From Chitinophagaceae bacterium (GTDB taxonomy: Bacteria; Bacteroidota; Bacteroidia; Chitinophagales; Chitinophagaceae): a DNA stretch of 7,517 bases. Made by a program: the position numbers and the translations under genes. Positions 1-6,350 of this stretch are shown piece by piece. How positions within the stretch are numbered: position 1 is the stretch's first letter; every line of letters begins with the position of its first letter. The notes below the pieces were generated by a model. That model saw only the letters and a program-made list of their open reading frames with translations, was not told where the DNA came from and did no database searches. The stretch spans positions 1 to 7,517 of the forward strand of contig JAOQAL010000636.1 in the NCBI GenBank assembly GCA_025963615.1, in the 5' to 3' direction.

Positions 1-92
1 CCGGAACTGTTGCCTATACAGAAGAAACTGCCAATCCCGGCGTACAGGTAAACTTTGCGGCGCTGAAAGAAGCATTGCAAAAAATAGTGTAA
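1..92 (+). CDS. C-terminal end of an unidentified protein (partial)
   Basis: A reading frame open from the left edge (codons from base 3) ends at TAA 90-92. It gives 29 residues, including the stretch PGVQVNFAALKEALQKIV before the stop. The composition is that of an ordinary soluble protein ending in an amphipathic helix. I cannot assign a family from this fragment. It lies on the same strand as the propeller gene at 240. The 147 bases between them (93-239) show no clear promoter or terminator, only a short palindrome (TGCAG-C-CTGCA, 180-190), so co-transcription can be neither claimed nor excluded. The frame is real rather than accidental mainly because it has no stop and looks like protein; the call remains moderate. 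Confidence 0.55.
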   Translation, partial: GTVAYTEETANPGVQVNFAALKEALQKIV

Positions 93-239
93 GTCATCTT
101 TTTCTTTCAATACTGCAGCGGTTGCACGTTTTAAAAGTACTGATGAAATAAAATAATGCTGAGCTTCTATTGTTCCGGGTGCAGCCTGCATCCTGAAAAG
201 CGGTGAAATTGTTTCTGATTCATTATTAAATAATGTCCA

Positions 240-1574
240 ATGAATTCGAAAAAAAAATATCTTCTTCTTGTACCAATCCTGGTATTTGCCGTAGTCATTA
301 TTTCATCGTTCATTCTATTGCGGGAAATACCTATAAAAAGAATTCAACCGGGTTCCGATCGATTTACACTTATTCCTGCCGGGAAATTTTATTTTAATTC
401 TTTTGTTGATTGTAATATGGCCGAGGCCTGGATTGGTGATACATTCAGAATTTTCCCCGGCAAGTATGGTGAGGATCCTTTATGGGGATATGCCCGTGAT
501 CTGAAGTTTGCCGACGGTCAAAATGCTGATGAAGCATTCAGCAGTGCATCGGGTAAGTTTACAGAACCGGTCATGCCCGCTAATGCATTACCCGGCTCAG
601 CAGGACTGCATGGAGCTGTTTGGTTTGAAACCATTTACCAGGATGTAAAAGATAAGTCAGGCAAAACATTATTTGCAGTTTATCACAACGAAAACTATCC
701 TGCTACATTACCTTACGATTCTTTAACCGGTGAAGGTTATATTGATTTAAACTGGCCACAGGGTTTAACGGGTGCCCATACACCTGCGGCGGTATGCAGA
801 ATTGGAATTATGAAATCTGCCGATGGTGGAAAAAGTTGGGTTAATAAAGGTATTTTCATCGAAGACCGGCAGCCGCACATGATTTTGAAACCGCATAACA
901 CTTCGGTAACGTTTGCCGGAGGGGTTGGTGATCCTTCTGCCGTTGCAAGTGGCGGGTGGCTGTACCTGTTTTATGGAGAATATGGTTATCCCGCACATTA
1001 TAATGCTGCATCTTACAGTCCCGAACTTGAACGGAGCGGCCAGTGTATCAGTGTTGCAAGAATTCAGTTAGCTGATCTTGATAATCCAAAAGGCAAAGCA
1101 AAAAGATGGGATGGGGAGGGGTTCAATACTCCCTGTGACGGCATTGGTGTGCCGGTTCATTCTTTACAAATCCCGCCACAGGAAGGCGGTGGACCCGCGT
1201 CATCGCCAAAATCAAAATTTCACTGGGGTCCCTCCGTAAGCTGGAATACACATCTAAAGTCCTGGGTCATGTTAATGGCCAAATCCGAAGGACCTTCATG
1301 GAAAGGTGGAAGTATTTATATTTCATTTAATAAAAATGCAGACCTGGGCCGTGCAAAAAATTCCCAGGATTGGACAACACCTCAATTACTATTAAGCAGG
1401 CCCGGGCATACGATCTGGTATCCTTCATTACAACCAATGAATTCTGCTGAAGATATTGCCAATAAAAACACCTGTTTGAAGTTAGGCAAAGAAGCGAGGT
1501 TATTTTTTAAAGATATGCATGGAGATTCCAGTGAGTATGTCTCGGAATTTATAATACGGTTTAATAAAAAATAA
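240..1574 (+). CDS. Membrane-anchored sialidase/GH43-like beta-propeller protein
   Basis: This 444-residue protein has a short basic N-terminus (NSKKK) and one hydrophobic segment at about residues 7-27 with no lipobox cysteine, which suggests a signal anchor holding an extracytoplasmic domain. The rest resembles five-bladed propeller glycosidase folds. An Asp-box-like motif SADGGKSW lies at 193-200, the kind found in sialidase/BNR proteins. A GDPSAV...WLYLFYGEYG stretch (230-249) resembles the strand-Asp-strand pattern of GH43/GH32 blades. Later blades carry FHWGPSVSWN (327-336) and PGHTIWYPSLQP (388-399). Candidate acidic residues are D231 and several Glu, but I cannot place a catalytic set. 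The ATG at 240 is chosen because the signal anchor follows at once; no Shine-Dalgarno is evident. Its neighbour at 1615 is convergent. It could be a glycoside hydrolase, a non-catalytic glycan binder, or a related unnamed family; the fold is inferred, the substrate unknown. Confidence 0.7.
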   Translation: MNSKKKYLLLVPILVFAVVIISSFILLREIPIKRIQPGSDRFTLIPAGKFYFNSFVDCNMAEAWIGDTFRIFPGKYGEDPLWGYARDLKFADGQNADEAFSSASGKFTEPVMPANALPGSAGLHGAVWFETIYQDVKDKSGKTLFAVYHNENYPATLPYDSLTGEGYIDLNWPQGLTGAHTPAAVCRIGIMKSADGGKSWVNKGIFIEDRQPHMILKPHNTSVTFAGGVGDPSAVASGGWLYLFYGEYGYPAHYNAASYSPELERSGQCISVARIQLADLDNPKGKAKRWDGEGFNTPCDGIGVPVHSLQIPPQEGGGPASSPKSKFHWGPSVSWNTHLKSWVMLMAKSEGPSWKGGSIYISFNKNADLGRAKNSQDWTTPQLLLSRPGHTIWYPSLQPMNSAEDIANKNTCLKLGKEARLFFKDMHGDSSEYVSEFIIRFNKK

Positions 1575-1614
1575 AGACCTGAGGGATCGCTGTCGCTAAA
1601 ATATTTTTATCATT

Positions 1615-2241
1615 TCAAAATATTTCATACGCCTGTATTATGGTTACTACTTCATAACCGATCTTATTTTCCATTGCCGAAGCATCTATCTCTGCGTAAT
1701 ATACATCGCCAAGTAAATAATATTCAACATTATCAACCTTCTGAATTTTGTAACCATCCGGAAGTGCATCGACTACAGCTCCTTCAGGCGCAATTATCAC
1801 ATCATAATTATCGGAACTGCCCACCTGTGCATAAAAAATTCCATAGTAATTAAAATATGTTTTCCCGCCCAGCGGTACCCGGCGATAGCCTATTGGTAAT
1901 CCATGGATGCGGACTCCTGCTGAAGGAAGGACTATTTGAAAACCTTTTGGATTCTGCGAATAATAAAAACCGTTTTTATAATAAAATGTATCGGTTCCGG
2001 TAGTAATCATGACAGAACCGGCAGGCAGGGTTGCTGTTACAGCTCCAAGTTTGGGTAACGCAGCGTACCGGGTTTGAGCGAGTTTGCTTACTTTTTCATG
2101 TATGTTGAGAACCACGGTTCCCCGATGTGCCTTTATAATTTTTACTGTTTTCTTTTTTTTACCAGTTTGGGTGGTTTGTGCGTTGCTTATAAGGGTAGTA
2201 ATAAGCAGGAAAAAAGAAACAATGATTTTTAGTTTGTGCAT
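1615..2241 (-). CDS. Secreted protein with three tandem DUF6515-like repeats
   Basis: I place the start at the ATG at 2241 rather than the upstream in-frame ATG at 2265. From 2241 the protein begins with a classical signal peptide: basic HKLK, a hydrophobic core, then SNAQ as a likely signal peptidase I site. The longer form would add eight residues in front of it. The mature part has a Lys-rich stretch (GKKKKTVK), then three successive units of about 41-48 residues, at 74-114, 115-160 and 161-208 in the longer numbering. Each has the pattern (A/G)xxxxxLPxGxxxxxxGxxxYYxxGxxYxxxxxxYxVxxP. This Tyr/Gly/Pro repeat is typical of DUF6515-type Bacteroidota envelope proteins, whose role is unknown. 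It sits 90 bases downstream of the DUF1080 gene on the same strand with no clear promoter between, so the two may share a transcript. Family assignment is from pattern memory. Confidence 0.75.
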   Translation of the reverse strand: MHKLKIIVSFFLLITTLISNAQTTQTGKKKKTVKIIKAHRGTVVLNIHEKVSKLAQTRYAALPKLGAVTATLPAGSVMITTGTDTFYYKNGFYYSQNPKGFQIVLPSAGVRIHGLPIGYRRVPLGGKTYFNYYGIFYAQVGSSDNYDVIIAPEGAVVDALPDGYKIQKVDNVEYYLLGDVYYAEIDASAMENKIGYEVVTIIQAYEIF

Positions 2242-2331
2242 AAAGACTTGTCCGGATTTGAGCATGAATAAACAAATCCTATGTAAAAAGGAAAAGCCTG
2301 TATTTTATTGTGTTTGCAGGGAAAAATAGCT

Positions 2332-2970
2332 TTATGGCAGCGGCTTTACCATGATATCCTTAAAATATACTTTGCTTTTAGGATCGTGGCCCTGTAACGC
2401 GAAGGTGCCGCTTGAGATGACACGACCCGGATGATCTTCAGTGGCCTTCGTATTTTCAGGTTCCGTATAATCCACTACCTGCTTGTCATTTATTTTCACA
2501 ATAACATGTTTCCCTTCCACTTTAATATATTCCGTGTACCAGACGTAGTCCTTCACGTATACTTCTTTTACATCCTGTATATCGTACAGGCTGCCGGTTC
2601 TTTTCCAGTCACTGTGAGAATTATTTACCTGCACTTCAAAACCTTTTTCCGGCCAACTGGATTCCTGGTAGGTAGTATGAAAATAAATTCCTGAGTTGGA
2701 ACCTGGTGTTGTCATCACCTGGGCTTTGAACTCAAAATTCTTAAATACATGATTATTAACGTCGCCAACGTAAAACAGATGCGCGGTAGGTCCATTTACA
2801 ATGATCATCCCACTATCTACAGAAAAGGTAGAAGCATTTTTTCCGACTTTCCAATCCTTTAATGATTTGCCATCAAATAAACTGATCCATCCATCCTGTG
2901 GAGTTGATTTGTCCACTGCAAATGATAAAAGACAAAAGCAGGCAGCAATAAAGAAAATATTTTTTTTCAT
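2332..2970 (-). CDS. Secreted DUF1080 / 3-keto-disaccharide hydrolase-type protein
   Basis: This 212-residue protein is a near full-length single-domain member of the DUF1080 family (PF06439), a concanavalin-like beta-sandwich now named 3-keto-disaccharide hydrolase after members that cleave 3-oxidised glycosides. Visible family signatures are GWISLFDGKSLKDWKVG near residues 27-43, the central PGSNSGIYFHT and KGFEVQVNN segments, TGSLYDI, VVDYTEP and the C-terminal FALQGHDPKSKVYFKDIMVK. The N-terminus is a signal peptide (MKKN then a hydrophobic core to about residue 19), so it acts in the periplasm or outside. An IAAC sequence at 8-11 resembles a lipobox but leaves too short a leader to convince. 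Typical partners such as Gfo/Idh/MocA 3-dehydrogenases are absent here, so its substrate cannot be inferred from context. The 140-base gap upstream (2971-3110) is AT-rich and holds only a poor promoter match (TTTG at 3050-3053). Confidence 0.9.
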   Translation of the reverse strand: MKKNIFFIAACFCLLSFAVDKSTPQDGWISLFDGKSLKDWKVGKNASTFSVDSGMIIVNGPTAHLFYVGDVNNHVFKNFEFKAQVMTTPGSNSGIYFHTTYQESSWPEKGFEVQVNNSHSDWKRTGSLYDIQDVKEVYVKDYVWYTEYIKVEGKHVIVKINDKQVVDYTEPENTKATEDHPGRVISSGTFALQGHDPKSKVYFKDIMVKPLP

Positions 2971-3110
2971 ACCCGGTAATTAAAATGAATTTTACAACTA
3001 TGAAGCTACATTATTTAGCGCAATGAATATAACATAAAAAATATTTAAACAAAGAAATTGAGGATTCCAATTATCGAATTTATCTGAACTACCCTTCACC
3101 AGTCAGTAAT

Positions 3111-4175
3111 TTATATTTTTGCTCTTTCATATTGTGATGGCCATTGGATGACAGCGCCTAATTCCTTTGCAGCATGCAAGGGAAAATAAGGATCACGCAA
3201 CGATTGCCTGGCAATAAAAATTAAATCCGCCCGGCCACCGGCAATAATCTCTTCGGCCTGCCTGGCTTCTGTTATTAATCCTACGGCACCCGTCAGCATG
3301 CCGGTCTCTTTTTTTATCCGCTCTGCAAAAGGCACCTGGTAACCGGCGGTTAGCACTATCTTTATTCCTGAAACCGCTCCGCCGGACGAACAGTCAACCA
3401 AATCAACTCCTTTGCTTTTTAGAATAACAGATAACCTGACGGATTCGTCGATATTCCAACCACCCTCGGCCCAATCGGTCGCGGATATGCGCACAAATAA
3501 TGGCGACTCTTTTGACCAGACCGTTTGAATTCCCTCTATTACCCGAAGAAGCAACCGTATCCTGTTTTCAAAACTTCCGCCATATTCATCCAACCGGTGA
3601 TTAGTCAGTGGTGATAAGAATTCATTCAGCAGGTAACCATGGGCTGCATGTATTTCCAATACCTGGTATCCGGCCTGGATCGCCCTTTGTGCTGCCCGGG
3701 TAAAATCTTTTATTACTTTTTCAATTCCTTCTTTATCCAACGCATGCGGCGCCTCATCATTATCGTGAAATGGAATGGCGGACGGTGCGAAGCTTTTCCA
3801 GCCACCATCCTGTATTTTTATTTGTTTGCCGCCCTTCCAGGGAGATGCCGAACTGGCTTTTCTTCCGGCATGTGCCAGTTGAATGCCCACTCCGGCGCCC
3901 TGTTGCTTAATAAATGATGTGATGGTTCTTAGTTTCTCGATATGCCCGTCTTTCCAAAGGCCCATATCATCCGGACTAATACGTCCTTCCGGTGATACAG
4001 CCGTCGCTTCCTGTATGACCAGTGCAGCGCCACCTACAGCACGGCTGCCCAAGTGTACGAGGTGCCAGTCATTCGCGAACCCATCCATGGATGAATACTC
4101 ACACATGGGTGAAATAACGATCCGGTTTTTGAAGGTGATGTTTTTGATTGTAAGTGGAGAAAAAAGGATTGACAT
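3111..4175 (-). CDS. namA: NADPH-dependent FMN ene-reductase, Old Yellow Enzyme YqjM/NamA class
   Basis: This 354-residue TIM-barrel flavoenzyme belongs to the thermophilic-like OYE subgroup (YqjM, NamA, XenA), which reduces activated C=C bonds of enals, enones and nitro compounds using NAD(P)H in the cytoplasm. Subgroup hallmarks are present: the N-terminal ISPMCEYSS with C25 and Y27 (the Cys that tunes FMN redox potential in YqjM), GIQLAHAGRKAS with Q99 and H102, the substrate-binding pair H176/H179 in EIHAAHGYLLNEFLSP, R229 in VRIS, the phosphate-site segment ARQSLRDPYFPLHAA (322-336) and the C-terminal QYERA whose Arg (R351) matches the finger that reaches the neighbouring subunit in YqjM. 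Length is slightly above YqjM's. The physiological substrate is unknown for most of the family. It is 164 bases downstream of the AI-2E-family gene, far enough to have its own promoter, though I find no good match. Confidence 0.93.
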   Translation of the reverse strand: MSILFSPLTIKNITFKNRIVISPMCEYSSMDGFANDWHLVHLGSRAVGGAALVIQEATAVSPEGRISPDDMGLWKDGHIEKLRTITSFIKQQGAGVGIQLAHAGRKASSASPWKGGKQIKIQDGGWKSFAPSAIPFHDNDEAPHALDKEGIEKVIKDFTRAAQRAIQAGYQVLEIHAAHGYLLNEFLSPLTNHRLDEYGGSFENRIRLLLRVIEGIQTVWSKESPLFVRISATDWAEGGWNIDESVRLSVILKSKGVDLVDCSSGGAVSGIKIVLTAGYQVPFAERIKKETGMLTGAVGLITEARQAEEIIAGGRADLIFIARQSLRDPYFPLHAAKELGAVIQWPSQYERAKI

Positions 4176-4313
4176 ATTTTACAATTATTTTTTACTGCCG
4201 TCGTGGAAAACAATAACCATTGAATAAACAAAGAGTTCACGGGAAAAATTGAATTCATTCTTTTTGATTTTTAAATAGGAAAGCAGGTATAAAACCTGGC
4301 AGCATCCAGCAGT

Positions 4314-4336
4314 AAAAAACCGGTTACATGTTAACC
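4314..4336 (-). terminator. Weak candidate terminator after the AI-2E-family gene
   Basis: Read on the minus strand just after the stop codon, GGTTA (complement of 4332-4336) and TAACC (complement of 4322-4326) can form a 5-bp stem with a 5-base loop, followed by GG and six T residues. The stem is short and AT-rich, so termination may be partial. A second perfect 5-bp inverted repeat (CAGGT-ATAAA-ACCTG, 4284-4298) lies just downstream without a T tract. Confidence 0.3.
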
Positions 4337-4339
4337 CTG

Positions 4340-5425
4340 TCATTCTGTTGACGCAGGATCTCCCTGTTTTGTCTTTTCAAGCCATGAATTAACAATAGTA
4401 TAGAACACAGCTAAAATGATCGCCCCTTTGAACATACCTGTGAAACCCCAGGCCACCAAGCCACCAATCACACCCAGGAAAAGAATGAGAAAGGGCAACT
4501 TACCACTTTTCGCTATAAGAATTGGTTTCAGGATGCTGTCGATAGCCACTAATAATACTGAGTAAATCACCATAAAGATGGTCCAGCCTGTTTGTCCTTG
4601 AGAGGCCAGCCATATAATCAGCGGTACCAGCACCAGCAACGGACCTAACTGTATAAGTACAAGAAAAAAAACGAGCGCCGTTAGTGCCAGCGCAAAAGGT
4701 ATTCCTGCAATAAAAAAACCTATCCATGAAATTATTGCTGCAATGAATGCGGTGCCCATTACACCAACCGCCACGCCTTTTATTGCCTGCCCTGTTGCAT
4801 TCAACAATGCGGGTCCATCCATTGGCCCCAGTAAATGTGTCATTACTGCATTTACAGGCTGCAATATTTTTTTGCCCCCGACAAGAAAAATAGCCGAAAC
4901 AATAATACCTGTAACAAATTCAAATGCTGCGCCGAGCATTCCCGCTCCTCCGGTTACGATATGATGGAGCAGGGTTTTTATCTGTCCTTCATGAAGATTG
5001 ACTGCTTCTTTAGGATTGTCCTGCATTTGTTGCCAGAACGATGAAATTTCATTACCGATATAGGGAAGTGCAGCAACCCACGAGGGCAACGGAGGCAAAC
5101 CATTTTCCTTTACATCAGCGATCCACTGGCCAGCATCATTTAGCTGTTGGCTCATGGCGGAAATGATATAAATGAATGGCAACGCGATGGCAGTTATCAG
5201 CAACAAGGAATAAAGAAAAGCGGCCAGCCTGCGTTTATTTTTCAATATCCGGACAAGACGTTCAAAAGGTGTAGCAAATGACACGGAGAAAATAAGGGCA
5301 TAGGTGAATACGCCAAAAAAAACTCTGAGTACATCATAAAGCGCGAACATCAAGGCCAGTAATAAAAGTAAGACCAGCACAGTTTCTATAAAAGTGCGTG
5401 ATGAGGTAGGAACCGGGGAATTCAT
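4340..5425 (-). CDS. AI-2E family transporter, YdiK-like integral membrane protein
   Basis: This 361-residue polytopic membrane protein matches the AI-2E/PerM family (PF01594). Family architecture is clear: two or three N-terminal spans (about 13-29, 33-52, 68-92), a soluble stretch at about 93-155 containing LPPLPSWVAALPYIG, then the conserved C-terminal core from about 160, with GQAIKGVAVGVMGTAFIAA, the IQLGPLLVLVPLIIWL segment (258-273), ILKPILI (298-304) and FLGVIGGLVAWGFTGMFKG (316-334). These segments resemble Escherichia coli YdiK as I remember it more than the AI-2 exporter TqsA. Members include AI-2 exporters and Na+/H+ antiporters; most have no known substrate, so the family name should not be read as quorum sensing. 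Where YdiK has GLFIGPVLLAV, this protein has GMFKGAIILAV, replacing Ile and Pro by Lys and Ala. A good promoter lies just upstream (5462-5494), arguing for an independent transcript. Confidence 0.9.
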   Translation of the reverse strand: MNSPVPTSSRTFIETVLVLLLLLALMFALYDVLRVFFGVFTYALIFSVSFATPFERLVRILKNKRRLAAFLYSLLLITAIALPFIYIISAMSQQLNDAGQWIADVKENGLPPLPSWVAALPYIGNEISSFWQQMQDNPKEAVNLHEGQIKTLLHHIVTGGAGMLGAAFEFVTGIIVSAIFLVGGKKILQPVNAVMTHLLGPMDGPALLNATGQAIKGVAVGVMGTAFIAAIISWIGFFIAGIPFALALTALVFFLVLIQLGPLLVLVPLIIWLASQGQTGWTIFMVIYSVLLVAIDSILKPILIAKSGKLPFLILFLGVIGGLVAWGFTGMFKGAIILAVFYTIVNSWLEKTKQGDPASTE

Positions 5426-5461
5426 AAATCCAGGTTAAATGTTTATGTCGTCTCTACCTCA

Positions 5462-5494
5462 TAAAATTATAGGATTAGGCATCATGCGCCCAAA
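5462..5494 (-). promoter_or_regulatory. Bacteroidota-type promoter of the AI-2E-family gene
   Basis: On the minus strand a TTTG -33 element (complement of 5491-5494) is followed after 21 bases by TAATTTTA (complement of 5462-5469), seven of eight toward the family consensus when the two free positions are counted (TAnnTTTG). Predicted transcription starts near 5455, giving a leader of about 30 bases before the ATG at 5425. The pairing and spacing follow the Bacteroidota primary sigma factor pattern; it is a sequence prediction only. Confidence 0.5.
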
Positions 5495-5513
5495 TACTTT
5501 TTAGAGCAACCGG

Positions 5514-5568
5514 GAATGACCTGTTAACCGATTTTTATAAAATTTTGCCAAAACGAACATGGTCATTC
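5514..5568. repeat. Perfect 8-bp inverted repeat upstream of the AI-2E-family promoter
   Basis: GAATGACC (5514-5521) and GGTCATTC (5561-5568) are exact reverse complements separated by 39 bases. The pair ends 20 bases beyond the -33 element of the promoter for the gene at 4340-5425, a position suited to an activator or repressor site pair, or to a stem in the 3' end of the transcript from the small gene at 5642. No function can be assigned from sequence alone. Confidence 0.45.
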
Positions 5569-5591
5569 GGCAGCATGTCATGATCCTGCCG
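5568..5591. repeat. 6-bp GC-rich inverted repeat (CGGCAG/CTGCCG), possible hairpin
   Basis: CGGCAG (5568-5573) and CTGCCG (5586-5591) are exact reverse complements around a 12-base loop. The repeat shares one base with the longer inverted repeat to its left. On the + strand a run of six T follows eight bases after it, but there is no + strand gene ending here. On the minus strand it lies 50 bases after the stop of the small membrane protein and has no T tract, so it is at best an imperfect terminator for that gene. Confidence 0.4.
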
Positions 5592-5641
5592 TCAGAAAGT
5601 TTTTTAATTACCCGTAGAGAAATTTACCCGGATAGAAATAT

Positions 5642-5839
5642 TTAATCAGGCAATACGGGGCCGTATTGTAGTTTTTTAAAAATATTACTATGGCGTGGGT
5701 AAAGAATATCATGTGCTGTTTCATATCCTTCATTTGCCACCCTGGCACGCATAGCCTGGTATTTCATGCGACGGCGAAAAGCATATATTGCCAGTCCAGC
5801 TACCGTTATTGCAGTTAGTGTGATTACGACTTTTTTCAT
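5642..5839 (-). CDS. Small single-span membrane protein of unknown function
   Basis: I start this gene at the ATG at 5839, giving 65 residues; an in-frame ATG at 5887 would add 16 residues but lies upstream of the predicted promoter -7 element at 5866-5873. The protein opens with MKK, a hydrophobic segment at about residues 4-20 (VVITLTAITVAGLAIYA), then RRRMK, so by the positive-inside rule the 40-residue hydrophilic tail should be cytoplasmic. The tail contains ANEGYETAHDILYPRHSN and ends YGPVLPD, a pattern I associate with small uncharacterised Bacteroidota proteins, without a named domain. The AI-2E-family gene is 216 bases downstream on the same strand but has its own promoter. No function is proposed. 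Confidence 0.7.
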   Translation of the reverse strand: MKKVVITLTAITVAGLAIYAFRRRMKYQAMRARVANEGYETAHDILYPRHSNIFKKLQYGPVLPD

Positions 5840-5865
5840 ATCTGTGGTTTTATTTCGTTCCGAAC

Positions 5866-5895
5866 CAGAATTATTTGTTAAGGTCAAAAATCAAA
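5866..5895 (-). promoter_or_regulatory. Bacteroidota-type promoter of the small membrane protein gene
   Basis: On the minus strand TTTG (complement of 5892-5895) is followed after 18 bases by TAATTCTG (complement of 5866-5873), one mismatch from TAnnTTTG. Transcription would begin near 5860, leaving a leader of about 20 bases before the ATG at 5839. This placement is the main reason for rejecting the upstream ATG at 5887. A small palindrome (GTTC-C-GAAC) overlaps the predicted start point. Confidence 0.5.
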
Positions 5896-6025
5896 CCAGC
5901 TTCTAAAATGGCATTTTCACACAAAAAAACCAGATAAACCCCAATTTTCCGACGAATCGCCCATCTGGCAGGATAAAACTACTTTTAAATGAACCTTCCT
6001 GTATCCCTGTCTGTTGTTAATTGAT

Positions 6026-6033
6026 TACTTTTG
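6026..6033 (+). promoter_or_regulatory. Promoter -7 element (TACTTTTG) of the CDGSH gene
   Basis: TACTTTTG matches the Bacteroidota -7 consensus TAnnTTTG exactly and lies 22 bases before the ATG at 6056. No good TTTG is found at the -33 distance; the closest is CTG at 6007-6009 with a 16-base gap. A start near 6040 would give a very short leader. A related TACTTTTA at 5980-5987 could be a second, weaker element. Confidence 0.5.
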
Positions 6034-6055
6034 CACCTCAATTGAAAAAACAATA

Positions 6056-6283
6056 ATGGCTGCAACGAAAATTACAGTAAACAATAATGGTTCTTTAAAA
6101 GTAAACGGCGAGTTAGAAGTGACGGATAGAAATGGAAATGTGTATGATCTCGGAGGGAGAGACATTGTATCTTTTTGCCGTTGTGGTCTTTCAAAAAACA
6201 AGCCTTTCTGTGACGGTTCTCATAACGGGCATTTTGAACACGAAGCAATCGCATTTAACCTGCCTCCCAAAAAAACAGTCTGA
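6056..6283 (+). CDS. CDGSH iron-sulfur domain protein
   Basis: This 75-residue protein is a single CDGSH domain (PF09360, mitoNEET-like), which binds a 2Fe-2S cluster through three cysteines and one histidine. The full ligand motif is visible as CRCGLSKNKPFCDGSH, with C41, C43, C52 and H56. The N-terminal half (ITVNNNGSLKVNGELEVTD) is the usual beta-rich part of the small bacterial form. There is no membrane anchor, so it should be cytoplasmic. Such proteins are thought to serve in electron or cluster transfer, but the partner is usually unknown. The start is the ATG at 6056: an in-frame ATG at 6014 would put residues ahead of the domain and lies upstream of the -7 element at 6026-6033. The desaturase gene follows 67 bases downstream on the same strand. 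Confidence 0.93.
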   Translation: MAATKITVNNNGSLKVNGELEVTDRNGNVYDLGGRDIVSFCRCGLSKNKPFCDGSHNGHFEHEAIAFNLPPKKTV

Positions 6284-6285
6284 TC

Positions 6286-6312
6286 GCATGCCATTTTTAC
6301 CGTTGGTCATGC
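6286..6312 (+). terminator. Hairpin between the CDGSH and desaturase genes
   Basis: GCATGCCA (6286-6293) can pair with TGGTCATGC (6304-6312) to form an 8-bp stem with one bulged T and a 10-base loop, starting two bases after the CDGSH stop codon. The following bases (ACAGAATTTATTT) are AT-rich but not a proper T tract. It may act as a weak terminator or a processing or stability element between the two genes. Confidence 0.35.
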
Positions 6313-6335
6313 ACAGAATTTATTTATCAAATAGT

Positions 6336-6343
6336 TAGATTTA
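6336..6343 (+). promoter_or_regulatory. Possible -7 element before the desaturase gene
   Basis: TAGATTTA differs from TAnnTTTG only at the last base, but no -33 TTTG sits at the right distance. If used, transcription would begin within a few bases of the GTG start at 6351, making the message nearly leaderless. Read-through from the CDGSH gene is the alternative. Confidence 0.2.
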
Positions 6344-6350
6344 GTGTAAC

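Noticed and set aside
1575..1614. Bidirectional terminator between the convergent genes.
   Set aside because: The 40 bases are AT-rich at the right but contain no stem of useful length.
2242..2265. Longer start (ATG at 2265) for the repeat protein.
   Set aside because: It would place eight extra residues in front of an otherwise textbook signal peptide that begins at 2241.
2938..2970. Lipoprotein lipobox (IAAC) at the start of the DUF1080 protein.
   Set aside because: The Cys would be residue 11, leaving an unusually short leader and a long hydrophobic stretch after it; cleavage by signal peptidase I is more likely.
3021..3053. Promoter for the DUF1080 gene (TTTG at 3050-3053 with a TA-containing element about 18-20 bases on).
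   Set aside because: The -7 candidates (TATATTCA, TATTCATTG) each miss the consensus at two or more positions or have the wrong internal spacing.
3883..4227. Plus-strand open frame of 114 codons opposite the OYE gene.
   Set aside because: It lies antisense to a clear enzyme gene, is rich in Pro/Ser/Cys typical of shadow frames, and has no recognisable motif.
4034..4258. Minus-strand open frame spanning the start of the OYE gene.
   Set aside because: It overlaps the well-supported OYE N-terminus in another frame and shows no domain; the translation is a frame-shifted copy of the flavoenzyme start.
4340..5425. Reading the AI-2E-family gene as evidence for quorum sensing.
   Set aside because: Most members of this family do not handle AI-2, the sequence is closer to YdiK, and no luxS or receptor gene is present here.
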